Shown: positions 25,643-35,106 of the stretch, piece after piece
Position numbering within the stretch: the stretch's first letter is position 1
Layout of the letters: every line of letters begins with the position of its first letter
Source: Allobosea lupini
GTDB taxonomy: Bacteria > Pseudomonadota > Alphaproteobacteria > Rhizobiales > Beijerinckiaceae
Direction: 5' to 3'
NCBI RefSeq assembly: GCF_900109525.1
Contig: NZ_FOAN01000009.1
Span: 62,001 to 126,000 of the forward strand
DNA: 64,000 bases
Program-made: the position numbers and the translations under genes
The notes under the pieces: generated by a model
What the model saw: the letters and a program-made list of their open reading frames with translations, nothing else
What the model was told of the DNA's origin: nothing
Databases searched by the model: none

Positions 25643-27352
25643 ATGGCGATGAACCTGCAAGCCCCGGACATCCGGGAACTGAAGCCCCGGATCACCGTGT
25701 TCGGTGTCGGTGGCGCCGGCGGCAATGCCGTGAACAACATGATCGAGGCCGGCCTCGACGGCGTCGATTTCGTCTGCGCCAACACCGACGCGCAGGCGCT
25801 CGCACTCGCCCGCGCCCCGCGCATCATCCAGATGGGCCTCCAGGTCACCGAGGGCCTGGGCGCAGGCTCGCAGCCGGAAGTCGGCCGCGCGGCCGCCGAA
25901 GAGGTGATCGACGAGATCCGCGATCATCTCGCCGGCGCCCACATGGTCTTCATCACCGCCGGCATGGGCGGCGGCACCGGCACGGGTGCAGCTCCCGCGA
26001 TCGCCCGCGTCGCCCGCGACATGGGCATCCTCACCGTCGGCGTCGTGACCAAGCCGTTCCAGTTCGAGGGCCAGCGCCGCATGCGCATGGCCGAGGCCGG
26101 CATCGGCGAGCTCAACGAGGCCGTCGACACGCTGATCGTCATCCCGAACCAGAACCTGTTCCGTGTCGCCAACGAGAACACCGGCTTCGCCGACGCCTTC
26201 GGCATGGCCGACCAGGTGCTCTATTCCGGCGTCGCCTGCATCACCGACCTGATGGTCCGTCCCGGCCTGATCAACCTCGACTTCGCCGACGTGCGCGCCG
26301 TGATGCGCGGCATGGGCAAGGCGATGATGGGCACCGGCGAGGCCCAGGGCGAGAAGCGCGCGCTCTCGGCGGCCCAGGCCGCGATCAACAACCCGCTGCT
26401 CGACGACGTCTCGATGAAGGGCGCGCGCGGCCTGCTGATCTCGATCACTGGCGGGCGCGACATGAAGCTCTACGAGGTCGACGAAGCCGCCACCCGCATC
26501 CGCGAGGAGGTCGACTCCGAGGCCAACATCATCGTCGGCGCCACCTTCGACGAGGCGCTCGAAGGCACGATGCGGGTTTCGGTGGTCGCCACCGGCATCG
26601 ACAAGCCGATGTCCGCCCAGGGTGAGCTCGACCCGACCGAAGCCCGGATCGCCGAGGTCGCCGAGCGGCTGAAGGCCGAGGCCCGGCTGCGTTCGGCCGT
26701 CCCGAACATCCGCACCTCCGCCTCGGTGCCTGCTCCCGCGCCGATGCCGGCTCCCGCCGCCGATACCATGATGCCGGAGCCGGTCCGCGCTCCCGCGCCG
26801 GCCCCGGTCAGCTTCGCTGCCGATGTCCGCATCGAGCCGGCCCAGCCGCGCCCGGCGATGGTCGCTCCGCCGGTCGTCGAGGCGCCGCCGCCGGAAACCT
26901 CCCTGCCGCATCACGAGGACAGCTTCATTCCGCCGATGCCCGAGCGTGCGGTGATCCGCCCGACCCGCATGCCGCGCGTCGAGGACCTGCCGCTGCCCGC
27001 CCAGCACCAGATCGCGCAGAGCCGCGGCGCGGTGCCGGCCCCTGCGCCGGCCTCGGTCGAGCAGAAGCGCATGTCGCTGATGCAGCGCCTCGCCTCGGTC
27101 GGTTTCGGCCGCAAGGAGGACGAGTATGCCGAGGCGCCGATGGCGCCGCCGGCTCCCGCCCCGCGCCAGGCGCCGCCGGCTCCGGCCGCTGGTCCCAGCG
27201 CCGCCCATGCCGAGTTCATGCGCCGCCCGCCGGTGCCTGCGACCCGGCCGGCCCAGGGCCAGCTCGACCAGCTCGGCCGCGCCGCTCCGGCTCGCAACAC
27301 GGAAGAGGACCAGCTCGAGATCCCGGCCTTCCTGCGTCGCCAGTCGAACTGA
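25643..27352 (+). CDS. ftsZ: Cell division GTPase FtsZ
   Basis: 569 residues. The N-terminal GTPase carries the tubulin signature GGGTGTG at about 107-113 and the T7 catalytic loop [11 protein letters not shown]. The core ends near residue 330. A long linker rich in Pro and Ala follows (about 350-555), and the conserved C-terminal peptide [10 protein letters not shown] binds FtsA and other partners. The long linker is normal for Rhizobiales. ATG 25643 has an AGAGG site. In-frame codons back to 25553 are probably untranslated leader. A strong terminator follows. Confidence 0.98.
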   Translation: MAMNLQAPDIRELKPRITVFGVGGAGGNAVNNMIEAGLDGVDFVCANTDAQALALARAPRIIQMGLQVTEGLGAGSQPEVGRAAAEEVIDEIRDHLAGAHMVFITAGMGGGTGTGAAPAIARVARDMGILTVGVVTKPFQFEGQRRMRMAEAGIGELNEAVDTLIVIPNQNLFRVANENTGFADAFGMADQVLYSGVACITDLMVRPGLINLDFADVRAVMRGMGKAMMGTGEAQGEKRALSAAQAAINNPLLDDVSMKGARGLLISITGGRDMKLYEVDEAATRIREEVDSEANIIVGATFDEALEGTMRVSVVATGIDKPMSAQGELDPTEARIAEVAERLKAEARLRSAVPNIRTSASVPAPAPMPAPAADTMMPEPVRAPAPAPVSFAADVRIEPAQPRPAMVAPPVVEAPPPETSLPHHEDSFIPPMPERAVIRPTRMPRVEDLPLPAQHQIAQSRGAVPAPAPASVEQKRMSLMQRLASVGFGRKEDEYAEAPMAPPAPAPRQAPPAPAAGPSAAHAEFMRRPPVPATRPAQGQLDQLGRAAPARNTEEDQLEIPAFLRRQSN

Positions 27353-27394
27353 GCTTTCGAACCCGGCTTTGCTGGCCGGTTCAACCGGTTTAAC

Positions 27395-27430
27395 AAAAGG
27401 CCCGGCGGCATTGTCCGCCGGGTCTTTTTT
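27395..27430 (+). terminator. Rho-independent terminator after ftsZ
   Basis: The stem CCCGGCGG / CCGCCGGG around CATTGT is preceded by AAAAGG and followed by TCTTTTTT. It closes the division cluster proper, so lpxC has its own promoter. Confidence 0.9.
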
Positions 27431-27460
27431 AACGTCTGAAAAACCATATACATCAAGCAG

Positions 27461-27497
27461 ATGGTTAAGATTTTCTGGCTTTGTAACGTCTGTTACA
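27461..27497. promoter_or_regulatory. ftsZ-lpxC intergenic signals: CtrA-like half-site and palindrome
   Basis: The gap between 27353 and 27681 is AT-rich. ATGGTTAA at 27461-27468 is TTAACCAT on the minus strand. A perfect 16-bp palindrome TGTAAC-GTCT-GTTACA sits at 27482-27497, about 185 bases before lpxC. Both look like regulator sites. The protein binding the palindrome is unknown. Confidence 0.5.
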
Positions 27498-27681
27498 GAG
27501 CGAAAGAAAGCGTGATTTTGAAGCCGATGCGCCTGCGCGTATCTTGCAGCGCATCACCGGGTAAGGGGATTCGGGATTAGTCCCGAGTTCGCTGCACATC
27601 AGGGAACCGCATCGATCGTCGAAGAGGTTGCGCCGCGAGGCGCCGGCCCAGAGATCGTCGCGCTTGAGATCGGATACTGAG

Positions 27682-28629
27682 ATGATGGCTGAACGGCAGA
27701 CGACCCTACGCTCGCCCGTGACCCTCCAAGGCATCGGCGTTCACTCCGGGGCTCCCGCCTGCCTGACCTTGCGGCCCTCCACTGCGAATTCCGGCGTCGT
27801 CTTCCTGCGCAAGGGCCTCGAAGGCGGCCATGAGCAGCTGATCCACGCCCGCCACAACAAGGTCAGCGCTACCGAGCTGTGCACCGTGATCGGTGACCAA
27901 GCTTCCGGTTCCGTCGCCACGATCGAGCATCTGATGTCGGCCTGCGCCGGCCTCGGCCTCGACAATGTGCTGGTCGAGATCGACGGTCCCGAGATGCCGA
28001 TCATGGACGGCAGCGCCGCCGAGTTCGTCACCGCCATCGAGGCGACCGGCCTCGTCGCCCTCGGCGCGACCCGCCGCTATCTCAAGGTCCTGCGCCCGGT
28101 CCGTATCGAGCAGGGTCGCGCCTTCGCCGAGCTTTCGCCGTCGGAGAGCGGCTTTCGCCTCGACGTCGAGATCGACTTCGACACCAAGGCGATCGGCCGC
28201 CAGCGCAAGATCTTCGATCTCGACCCGGAGGCTTATGCCCGCGAGATCTCCCGCGCCCGCACCTTCGGCTTCATGCGCGATGTCGAGCAGCTCTGGAAGG
28301 CCGGCTTTGCGCTCGGCGCCTCGCTCGACAACACTGTCGCGATCGGCGACGACAAGGTGATCAATCCCGAAGGCCTGCGCTACGCCGACGAGTTCGTGCG
28401 CCACAAGGTCCTCGACGCGGTGGGCGACCTCGCGCTCGCCGGCTACCCGATCCTCGGCGAGTTCCGTTCCTATTGCGGCGGTCACCGCATGAACGTCCGG
28501 ATCCTCGAGGCCCTGTTCGCCGACCGCGCCAATTACGCGATCGTCGAGGCCCAGCCGGCCTTCGCCCACCATGCGGTGCAGATGGCGGCCGGCCCGGTGC
28601 CTGCTGCGCTCGCGCCCGACCTGCACTGA
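27682..28629 (+). CDS. lpxC: UDP-3-O-acyl-GlcNAc deacetylase LpxC
   Basis: 315 residues. LpxC is the zinc enzyme of the committed step of lipid A synthesis. The N-terminal TLRSPVTLQGIGVHSG, the zinc ligand in ATIEHLMSA (H83), MDGSAAEFV, and DEFVRHKVLDAVGDLALAG with the other metal and catalytic residues are all present. Two adjacent ATGs (27682, 27685) can start it. Location after ftsZ is standard. The upstream palindrome at 27482 suggests its own control. Confidence 0.97.
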   Translation: MMAERQTTLRSPVTLQGIGVHSGAPACLTLRPSTANSGVVFLRKGLEGGHEQLIHARHNKVSATELCTVIGDQASGSVATIEHLMSACAGLGLDNVLVEIDGPEMPIMDGSAAEFVTAIEATGLVALGATRRYLKVLRPVRIEQGRAFAELSPSESGFRLDVEIDFDTKAIGRQRKIFDLDPEAYAREISRARTFGFMRDVEQLWKAGFALGASLDNTVAIGDDKVINPEGLRYADEFVRHKVLDAVGDLALAGYPILGEFRSYCGGHRMNVRILEALFADRANYAIVEAQPAFAHHAVQMAAGPVPAALAPDLH

Positions 28630-28659
28630 GCAGGGTATTACGCGACGCCACGCCTTGCA

Positions 28660-28688
28660 TTCGCCCGTTTCCTGTTGGAAACGGCGAA
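28660..28688 (+). terminator. Possible stem-loop after lpxC
   Basis: CCGTTTCC-TGTT-GGAAACGG forms an 8-bp stem extended by TTCG/CGAA with one bulge. No T-run follows, so it may be an attenuating or RNA-stabilising hairpin rather than a full terminator. Confidence 0.35.
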
Positions 28689-28788
28689 CGCACTGCATGA
28701 AGCGCCCGTCACGCTTGGCGAATAGGCTGCTTCTGAGCTAAAGCCAATTCGCGCGCTCTTACCGAAGGGCGTCACAAGGACGGATGAA

Positions 28789-29712
28789 GTGAGCGTCATG
28801 CGGCTGAAGACAATCAACTCCGGCGAAACGACCAGCGGCGGCAAGCGCCTTGTGTTGGCCTTTGCCCTTGCGGCCGCGCTCGGCGGCTGCGACACGATGA
28901 GCGCGCTCAACCCCTTCGATCGCCCCGAGACCTACAAGCCCGAGGTGGTGGCTGAGGTTCCGGCCGACAAGCTCTACAATGAGGGCCTCGCCCGTCTCCA
29001 GAACGGCGACACCGAAGGCGCGAACAAGAAGTTCGACGAGATCGACAAGCAGGCGCCGTTCTCGCCCTATTCGAAGAGGGGCCTGATCATGGCCGCCTAC
29101 TCGAATTACGAGGCGCAGAAGTACGACGACGCGATCACGGCCTCGAAGCGCTTCCTGGCGCAGAACCCGGCGAGCCCGGACGCGGCCTATGCGCAGTACA
29201 TCCTGGCGATGTCCTATTACAACCAGATCCCCGATGCGACGCGCGACCAGGAGCGCACGGATCAGGCGCTGCGTGCGATGCAAGAGCTGCTCGACCGCTA
29301 TCCGAAGTCGGAATACGTGCTCGACGTGCGCGAGAAGATGCTGGTCGCGCGCGACCAGCTCGCCGGCAAGGAGATGAATGTCGGGCGTTTCTATCTCGAG
29401 AAGCGCAACTACACCGGCGCCGTCGGCCGCTTCCGCGACGTCATCACCAAGTATCAGACCACGCGGCATGTCGAGGAGGCGCTGATGCGCCTGACCGAGG
29501 CCTATATGGCCCTCGGCATCACCAACGAGGCGCAGACCGCCGCGGCGGTGCTTGGTCACAACTTCCCTGACAGCCCCTGGTACAAGGACGCCTATACGCT
29601 CCTGGAGAGCGGCGGCCTGCAGCCACGCGAGGATCGCGGATCCTATATCAGCCGGGCCTTCAACGGCTTCACGCGCGCTGTCGTCGGGTTGACCGGTCTC
29701 GGCCGCCTCTGA
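28789..29712 (+). CDS. bamD: Outer membrane assembly lipoprotein BamD
   Basis: 307 residues. The lipoprotein signal ends in LGGC (C34). Tetratricopeptide repeats follow (about 60-260), including LYNEGLARLQNGDTEGANKKFDEID and DAAYAQYILAMSYYNQIPDATRDQERTDQALRAMQELLDRYP, the characteristic BamD/ComL region. BamD works with BamA in folding outer-membrane proteins. GTG 28789 is chosen because AAGGA lies 8 bases upstream. ATG 28798 is an alternative. Between lpxC and recN, the usual alphaproteobacterial order. Confidence 0.95.
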   Translation: MSVMRLKTINSGETTSGGKRLVLAFALAAALGGCDTMSALNPFDRPETYKPEVVAEVPADKLYNEGLARLQNGDTEGANKKFDEIDKQAPFSPYSKRGLIMAAYSNYEAQKYDDAITASKRFLAQNPASPDAAYAQYILAMSYYNQIPDATRDQERTDQALRAMQELLDRYPKSEYVLDVREKMLVARDQLAGKEMNVGRFYLEKRNYTGAVGRFRDVITKYQTTRHVEEALMRLTEAYMALGITNEAQTAAAVLGHNFPDSPWYKDAYTLLESGGLQPREDRGSYISRAFNGFTRAVVGLTGLGRL

Positions 29713-29768
29713 GGCGGCCGGTGTCCCGGCGAGGTCATCTGCAGCCGGCACAAGGGGGCTGAGTCGCC

Positions 29769-31457
29769 ATGCTCGCTCAGCTCTCGATCCGCGACATCGT
29801 TCTGATCGACCGGCTCGACCTGGGCTTCGAGGACGGGCTCAGCGTGCTGACCGGCGAGACCGGTGCCGGCAAGTCGATCCTGCTCGACGGCTTCGCGCTG
29901 GCGCTGGGCGCACGCGGTGACGGCGGCTTGGTGCGCCATGGCGAGACGCAAGGCCAGGTCAGCGCGGTCTTCGACCTGCCGATGGCGCATCCGGCGCGGG
30001 CCCTCGCCCAGGCGCAGGAGATCGACACCGACGGCGACCTGATCCTGCGGCGCGTGCAATATGCCGACGGGCGCACCCGCGCCTTCGTCAACGACCAGCC
30101 GGTCAGCGTCCAGATCCTGCGGATGATCGGCGCGGCGCTCGTCGAGATCCATGGTCAGCACGACGACCGCGCTCTCACCGACCCGGCCCAGCACCGCACC
30201 ATCCTCGACAGCTTTGGCGAACTGACCGCGCAGTCGGCCGAGGTCGCCCGTGCCAGCGAGACGCTCAAAAAGGCGCGCCAGGCCCTGCAGAGCCAGCGCA
30301 TGCGGGTCGAGACTGCGCGCAAGGAGGCCGATTTCCTGCGCCATGCCGTGGCCGAGCTCGGCAAGCTCGCCCCCGAGCCAGGCGAGGAGGACGCGCTCGC
30401 CGCAAAGCGTCAGGGCATGATGGCTGCCGAGAAGGTCGCTCGCGACATCATTGAGGCCTATGAGGCGGTAGGCGGTACCGCTTCGCCAGTTTCCGCCCTG
30501 TCGGGCGTGCTGCGCCGGCTGGAGCGCCGTGCCGCCCAGGCGCCGGAGCTGGTCGACCCCTCGATCGCGGCGCTGACCACGGCGGTGGTCGCGCTGGAGG
30601 AGGCAGGGGAGACGCTGCAGGCAGCGGTACGCGCTGCCGAATTCGATCCGCGCGTGCTGGAGCGCGTCGAGGAGCGGCTGTTTGCGCTGCGCGCGGCCGC
30701 GCGCAAATTCGATGTCCCGGTCGATGCGCTGGCGGCGCTGGCGCAGACCATGGCGGCAGACCTTGCTGCGCTCGACGAGAGCGAGGGCTCGCTGAAGCGT
30801 CTGGAGGCGGAGCTCGCCGAAGCCGAAGCGGCCTATGTCGCGCTCGCGACGGCCTTGTCCGCAGGGCGCATCAGGGCCGCTTCGGCGCTTGATGCGGCGG
30901 TGAAGGCGGAATTGCCGCCGCTCAAGCTGGAGCGGGCGCGTTTCATCACGCAGATCGACAGCGACCCCGATGCGCGCGGGCCGGAAGGGCTCGACCGCGT
31001 CGAGTTCTGGGTCGAGACCAATCCAGGAACGCGGCCGGGGCCGATGATGAAGGTCGCCTCGGGCGGCGAACTCTCGCGTTTCATGCTGGCGCTGAAGGTG
31101 GTGCTGGCCGAGCGCGGCTCGGCCCCGACCCTGGTGTTCGACGAGATCGACACCGGCGTCGGCGGCGCTGTGGCGGATGCGATCGGCGAGCGGCTGGCCC
31201 GATTGGCGGCGCGGGTCCAGGTGATCTCGGTGACGCATGCGCCGCAGGTCGCGGCCAAGGCCGGCCAGCATTTCCTGATCGCCAAGTCGGCCGATGGCGG
31301 GGAGGGCGCCGATGAGCGCACCGTCACCCGCGTCTCGGCCTTGCAGGATGGTACGCGGCGCGAGGAGATCGCCCGCATGCTCGCCGGCGCCTCGATTACA
31401 GAGGAGGCGAGGGCGGCCGCCGGCAAGCTGCTCGATGCGGCCGGGATGCGCCGCTAG
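29769..31457 (+). CDS. recN: DNA repair ATPase RecN
   Basis: 562 residues, SMC-like. The Walker A loop TGETGAGKSILLDGFALALG is at about residue 25-44. A long coiled-coil region (about 155-365) contains EIHGQHDDRALTDP before it. The signature SGGELSRFMLALK and Walker B LVFDEIDTGVGG form the C-terminal half of the ATPase. RecN acts at double-strand breaks. In many relatives ligA is next, but here 7.9 kb of other genes separates them. Confidence 0.97.
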   Translation: MLAQLSIRDIVLIDRLDLGFEDGLSVLTGETGAGKSILLDGFALALGARGDGGLVRHGETQGQVSAVFDLPMAHPARALAQAQEIDTDGDLILRRVQYADGRTRAFVNDQPVSVQILRMIGAALVEIHGQHDDRALTDPAQHRTILDSFGELTAQSAEVARASETLKKARQALQSQRMRVETARKEADFLRHAVAELGKLAPEPGEEDALAAKRQGMMAAEKVARDIIEAYEAVGGTASPVSALSGVLRRLERRAAQAPELVDPSIAALTTAVVALEEAGETLQAAVRAAEFDPRVLERVEERLFALRAAARKFDVPVDALAALAQTMAADLAALDESEGSLKRLEAELAEAEAAYVALATALSAGRIRAASALDAAVKAELPPLKLERARFITQIDSDPDARGPEGLDRVEFWVETNPGTRPGPMMKVASGGELSRFMLALKVVLAERGSAPTLVFDEIDTGVGGAVADAIGERLARLAARVQVISVTHAPQVAAKAGQHFLIAKSADGGEGADERTVTRVSALQDGTRREEIARMLAGASITEEARAAAGKLLDAAGMRR

Positions 31458-31490
31458 CAGCGGTTTTTGATCGAGTTCGGCCGCGCAAAC

Positions 31491-31576
31491 CGTCATTGCG
31501 AGGAGCGCAGCGACGAAGCAATCCACGATGGCTCGCTCGACTGCCCCTGGATTGCTTCGCTTCGCTCGCAATGACG
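31491..31576. repeat. Inverted repeat (ATTGCGAGG family) after recN
   Basis: The left arm 31491-31525 (CGTCATTGCGAGGAGCGCAG... to AATCCA) and the right arm 31548-31576 (TGGATTGCTTCG... to CAATGACG) are near inverted copies. This is the common proteobacterial element with the AAGCAATCCA core. It sits between convergent recN and the MBL hydrolase and may end both transcripts. Confidence 0.8.
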
Positions 31577-31578
31577 AT

Positions 31579-32397
31579 TCAGGCCGGGATCAGCTCGTAT
31601 CCCGTGCCGGTCGCGACCACGCGTCTGAACCCTTCGATGTGGCCGCCCGAGACGAGCCAGCTTTCATCCGCTGCGCGAGCAAGGATGGCGCGGCGGGAGG
31701 AAAAGGCGGTAGCGGCGTCGAAATCATAGACGAAGCCGATCCCCGGATCGGTGGCCTGCAGATCGGAGAGATGCAGCGCATCGCCCCAGAGCAGGAGGCT
31801 GTGCTCGCCTTCGATCAGGTAGCCGCTATGGCCGGCGGTATGGCCGGGGAGCGGGATCAATGTGATCCCGGGTTGCACGATGCCAGCCGGGGCAGGGTGG
31901 ATGCGGCCAGCATAGTGCTTCTTCACCGCTGCCGTGACGGCGAAACCGCCTTGCCGGTTCTGTGGCGTCGTTGCGCGGTTGGTCTCCTCGCCGAAGAAAC
32001 CGAAATCGGCGTCGGGCACGATGATCTCGGCATTCGGGAAGCGGGCGCGATCGCCGTCGAACAGCCCGAGCGCATGGTCGCCGTGCAGATGCGTGATCAG
32101 GACACGTTGGATCTGTTCGGGTGCAATGCCGGCGCCAGCCATGGCGGCGGGGGCATGGCCCATCGCCTCGCCCCATGAGGGGCCGGTACCGGCGTCGATC
32201 AGGGTGATCCCGCTGGCGCCCTTCAGGACGAAGCAGTTGACGGGTATGCTGACCTTCGGCTTGCCCCAGCGCGCCACGGCCTCGTCGCGACCAGCCTCGC
32301 CATCGGCATGGATCAGAACGTCGAGCGGCGCCTCGAAGATCCCGTCGTGGATCGTGAGCACGTCGTAGGCGCCGACGCGTCGCCAAGTCTCGCCCAT
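31579..32397 (-). CDS. MBL-fold metallo-hydrolase
   Basis: 272 residues, no signal peptide. The metal-binding motif THLHGDHALG and later GHTAGHSGYLI and LLWGDALH place it in the metallo-beta-lactamase superfamily, close in layout to the exported protein at 1713. The substrate is unknown, and lactonase- or arylsulfatase-like activity is possible from family. ATG 32397 is directly preceded by purines. A GTG two codons upstream (32403) has a better-spaced GGGGG. Its 3' end lies against the recN inverted repeat. Confidence 0.82.
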   Translation of the reverse strand: MGETWRRVGAYDVLTIHDGIFEAPLDVLIHADGEAGRDEAVARWGKPKVSIPVNCFVLKGASGITLIDAGTGPSWGEAMGHAPAAMAGAGIAPEQIQRVLITHLHGDHALGLFDGDRARFPNAEIIVPDADFGFFGEETNRATTPQNRQGGFAVTAAVKKHYAGRIHPAPAGIVQPGITLIPLPGHTAGHSGYLIEGEHSLLLWGDALHLSDLQATDPGIGFVYDFDAATAFSSRRAILARAADESWLVSGGHIEGFRRVVATGTGYELIPA

Positions 32398-32630
32398 CTC
32401 CACAGACCCCCGCTCCAGTGTGTTATGCTTAGACCATGCAGCTCTCGCCGCCGACAACGGAGCGGGCGGCATGGCCGGCATCTGCTGCCGCATACGGGAT
32501 GGACCGATGCTGCATTCCCTTTTCCTGCGATTTCCTCTATGTGCAGCGCAATATCGCGGTGCCGCGTCCGGCGCCGCCCCTCGTTCTGCGTGCTGCCGAC
32601 CCGCCAGCTGCAATCTAAGGCCTGACATCG

Positions 32631-34733
32631 ATGTCCTTCATCTCCACGAGTGCGCCGCTGGCGCGGGCGCTCGCCGACCGTAATTACAGCGAGCCGACTC
32701 CCGTCCAGACCGCCGTGCTGGAAGGGGCGGCCGCCGGCCGCGACCTGCTGGTCTCCTCGCAGACCGGCTCGGGCAAGACCGTGGCCTATGGCCTCGCCAT
32801 CGGCGCCGACCTGCTCGGCGACGCCGAGGCCCTGCCGCGGGCCGAACGGCCACTGGCGTTGATCGTCGCGCCGACGCGCGAACTCGCCCTCCAGGTCCAG
32901 CGCGAGCTCAGCTGGCTCTACAAGCAGACCAATGCCCGCGTGATCTCCTGCGTCGGCGGCATGGATCCGCGCCGCGAAGCGGCCCTGCTCGACGAGGGCG
33001 CGCACATCGTCGTCGGCACGCCCGGCCGTCTGCGCGACCATATCGAACGCCGCCGCCTCGATGTTTCGGGCCTGCGGGCGGTCGTGCTCGACGAAGCCGA
33101 CGAGATGCTCGATCTCGGCTTTCGTGACGATCTCGAATTCATCCTGAAGTCAGCGCCGGAAGAGCGCCGCAGCCTGCTGTTCTCGGCGACGCTGCCGAAG
33201 GCGATCATCGCCCTGGCGCGCAGCTATCAGCGCGATGCCCTGCGCATCGAGGTCGCCGGCGGCGAGCGCGGCCATGCCGATATCGAGTATCGCGCCATTC
33301 GCGTCTTCCCGAAGGAGGCCGAGCTCGCTGTCGTCAACCTGCTGCGTTTCCACGATTCGCCGACGGCGCTGGTGTTCTGCAACACCCGCAACGCGGTGCG
33401 CCATCTCGAGGCGATCCTGCTGGAGCGCGGCTTCTCGGCCGTGGCGCTCTCGGGCGAGCTCAGCCAGAGCGAGCGCAATTCGGCGCTGCAGGCCTTGCGC
33501 GACGGCCGGGCCCGCGTCTGCGTCGCGACCGACGTCGCGGCGCGCGGCATCGACCTGCCGGGCCTGACCCTGGTCATCCATGCCGAGCTGCCGAACGATC
33601 CCGAGGTGATGCAGCATCGCTCGGGCCGTACCGGGCGCGCCGGCAAGAAGGGCACCAGCGTGCTGCTGGTGCCGGCCTCGCGCCGGCGCAAGGCCGAGAT
33701 GCTGATCGCCGAAGCCAAGATCGAGGCGAGCTGGGCCGGCCCGCCGACGCAGGACGAGATCCGCGTGCTCGACGAGCAGCGCCTGCTGAGCGACCCCATG
33801 CTCTCCGGCGAGGCGAGCGAGGATGATGCGACGATGGTCGCAGCGCTCCTGGCGGGGCGCTCGGCGGAGGAGATCGCAGCGGCGCTGGTGCGGGTCTACC
33901 GCTCGCGCCTGCCGGCAGCCGAAGAGGTCGGCGACCCCAACTTCGGTCGTGACGAGCGCCGCCCGGCGCGCAGCAATGAAGATTATGCGAGGCCGCGCGA
34001 GCATGGCGGAGCCGAGCGACCGGAGCGCCGCGAGAGGTCGGGTCCGCGCGGCGATACCGTCTGGTTCCGCCTGAATATCGGGCGCAAGGACGGGGCCGAT
34101 CCGCGCCAGCTCCTGCCGATGCTGTGCCGGCGCGGCAAGATCACGCGCGACGAGGTCGGCGCGATCCGCATCTTCGACAAGGAGACCAAGGTCGAGATCG
34201 ATGCCGAGGTCGCGGAGCGCTTCGCTCAGCTCGCCAGGGCTGTCGACCGCGACAAGATCATCATCGAGCCGGTTACCGGCGAGGAGGAGCGTCGCCCGGC
34301 CAAGCCCTTCGCCGAGAAGGCGAGCCATGCGCCGCGCAGCGCTCATCCGGTGCGTGAGCGCGACGAGCGTTCGTCAGCCCCGGCGCGGAAGCCCTATGAG
34401 GGCAAGGGCAAGCCGTTCGGCGCCAAGCCCTATGATCCGACGCGGCGCGATCGCGAGCCTGCCTATGAGGAAACCGCGATCCTCCGGCCGGAGCGCTCCT
34501 TCGACAAGAAGAGCGATCAGGGCGGCAAGCCGTTTGCCGGCAAGTTCAAAGGCGGCAAGTTCGAGGGCGGCAAGAAGCCTTTCGGAGCTCCGCAGGGCGG
34601 CGAGCGACCGGCCGCCAGCGATGCACGGCCTGCGGGCAAAAGCTTCGGCGACAAAAAGCCGTTTGGAGCCAAGAAGCCTTTTACCGGCAAGAAGCCTTTC
34701 GGAGCGAAGAAACCACGCCGCGACGACCGCTGA
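32631..34733 (+). CDS. DEAD-box RNA helicase (DeaD/CsdA type)
   Basis: 700 residues. Q-motif PTPVQTAVL, Walker A SQTGSGKT, PTRELALQ, DEADEMLDLGF, SAT and HRSGRTGRAGKKG define the helicase core (1-370). A DbpA-like RNA-binding domain covers about 475-550 (DTVWFRLNIGRKDGADPRQLLPMLCRRG). The tail is low-complexity, Lys/Gly/Pro-rich and ends in repeated KPFGAKK units. Such helicases remodel ribosomal or structured mRNA, often in the cold. The 230-base leader upstream is long, as in cold-regulated helicase genes, but no motif was proven. Confidence 0.93.
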   Translation: MSFISTSAPLARALADRNYSEPTPVQTAVLEGAAAGRDLLVSSQTGSGKTVAYGLAIGADLLGDAEALPRAERPLALIVAPTRELALQVQRELSWLYKQTNARVISCVGGMDPRREAALLDEGAHIVVGTPGRLRDHIERRRLDVSGLRAVVLDEADEMLDLGFRDDLEFILKSAPEERRSLLFSATLPKAIIALARSYQRDALRIEVAGGERGHADIEYRAIRVFPKEAELAVVNLLRFHDSPTALVFCNTRNAVRHLEAILLERGFSAVALSGELSQSERNSALQALRDGRARVCVATDVAARGIDLPGLTLVIHAELPNDPEVMQHRSGRTGRAGKKGTSVLLVPASRRRKAEMLIAEAKIEASWAGPPTQDEIRVLDEQRLLSDPMLSGEASEDDATMVAALLAGRSAEEIAAALVRVYRSRLPAAEEVGDPNFGRDERRPARSNEDYARPREHGGAERPERRERSGPRGDTVWFRLNIGRKDGADPRQLLPMLCRRGKITRDEVGAIRIFDKETKVEIDAEVAERFAQLARAVDRDKIIIEPVTGEEERRPAKPFAEKASHAPRSAHPVRERDERSSAPARKPYEGKGKPFGAKPYDPTRRDREPAYEETAILRPERSFDKKSDQGGKPFAGKFKGGKFEGGKKPFGAPQGGERPAASDARPAGKSFGDKKPFGAKKPFTGKKPFGAKKPRRDDR

Positions 34734-34743
34734 CGCGCCTTGT

Positions 34744-34836
34744 CGCCATGGTCGGGCTTGCCCCGACCATGGCTGTCTTCTTTCGCCGAATGTGCCGTTC
34801 CAGTCATGGATGCTCGCCCCAAATGGCGAGCATGAT
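34744..34836. repeat. REP-type double hairpin (TGGTCGGGC family), copy 1
   Basis: The first hairpin CATGGTCGGGC-TTG-CCCCGACCATG is followed after about 45 bases by a second, ATGCTCGCC-CCAAAT-GGCGAGCAT. The same two-hairpin design with similar spacing recurs at 53921-54015, and the first hairpin alone at 38345-38371. It lies in the convergent gap after the helicase gene. Confidence 0.75.
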
Positions 34837-34844
34837 GAGCTGAA

Positions 34845-34919
34845 TCAGCGCAAGCCGAGGAAAGACAGGATCGCCAGGACGACGACGACAAGACCGACGA
34901 TGTAGATGATGTTGTTCAT
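34845..34919 (-). CDS. Tiny single-span membrane protein
   Basis: 24 residues: MNNIIYIVGLVVVVLAILSF and a GLR tail. The whole protein is one membrane helix with a positive end. It is convincing as a gene because ATG 34919 has a strong GGAGGGGG ribosome site seven bases upstream. Similar one-helix proteins of this type occur in many Rhizobiales genomes, usually as unnamed hypotheticals. Its role is unknown. Annotation programs often miss it because of its length. Confidence 0.72.
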   Translation of the reverse strand: MNNIIYIVGLVVVVLAILSFLGLR

Positions 34920-35106
34920 GGTGGAGCCCCCTCCGGTTGCGGTGCCGTCGCATCTGCACGGCTGACGGTGCGTGCGACCTTGCCGCAGCACTCTCGCAAC
35001 GCGATGCATGGCGGGATTGTTCCGGAACCGTCGCATAGCTGTTGCACTCTCCCGCCATCCGCTCCCACAATGCCCGCCCGGGCAGAGACCCGGACGGGGG
35101 AATGCC

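Noticed and set aside
24524-27208. 894-residue open frame on the minus strand opposite ftsA and ftsZ
   Set aside because: It lies entirely antisense to two intact essential genes. Its composition (Arg/Gly/His/Asp-rich, no domain) is that of a shadow frame in GC-rich DNA.
31579-32397. MBL hydrolase considered as a quorum-quenching lactonase
   Set aside because: The metal motif alone cannot fix the substrate in this superfamily, so only the fold is reported.
32436-32618. 60-residue frame in the leader of the DEAD-box helicase
   Set aside because: It has a poor ribosome site and a Pro/Ala-rich composition. It could be a leader peptide, but nothing supports translation.
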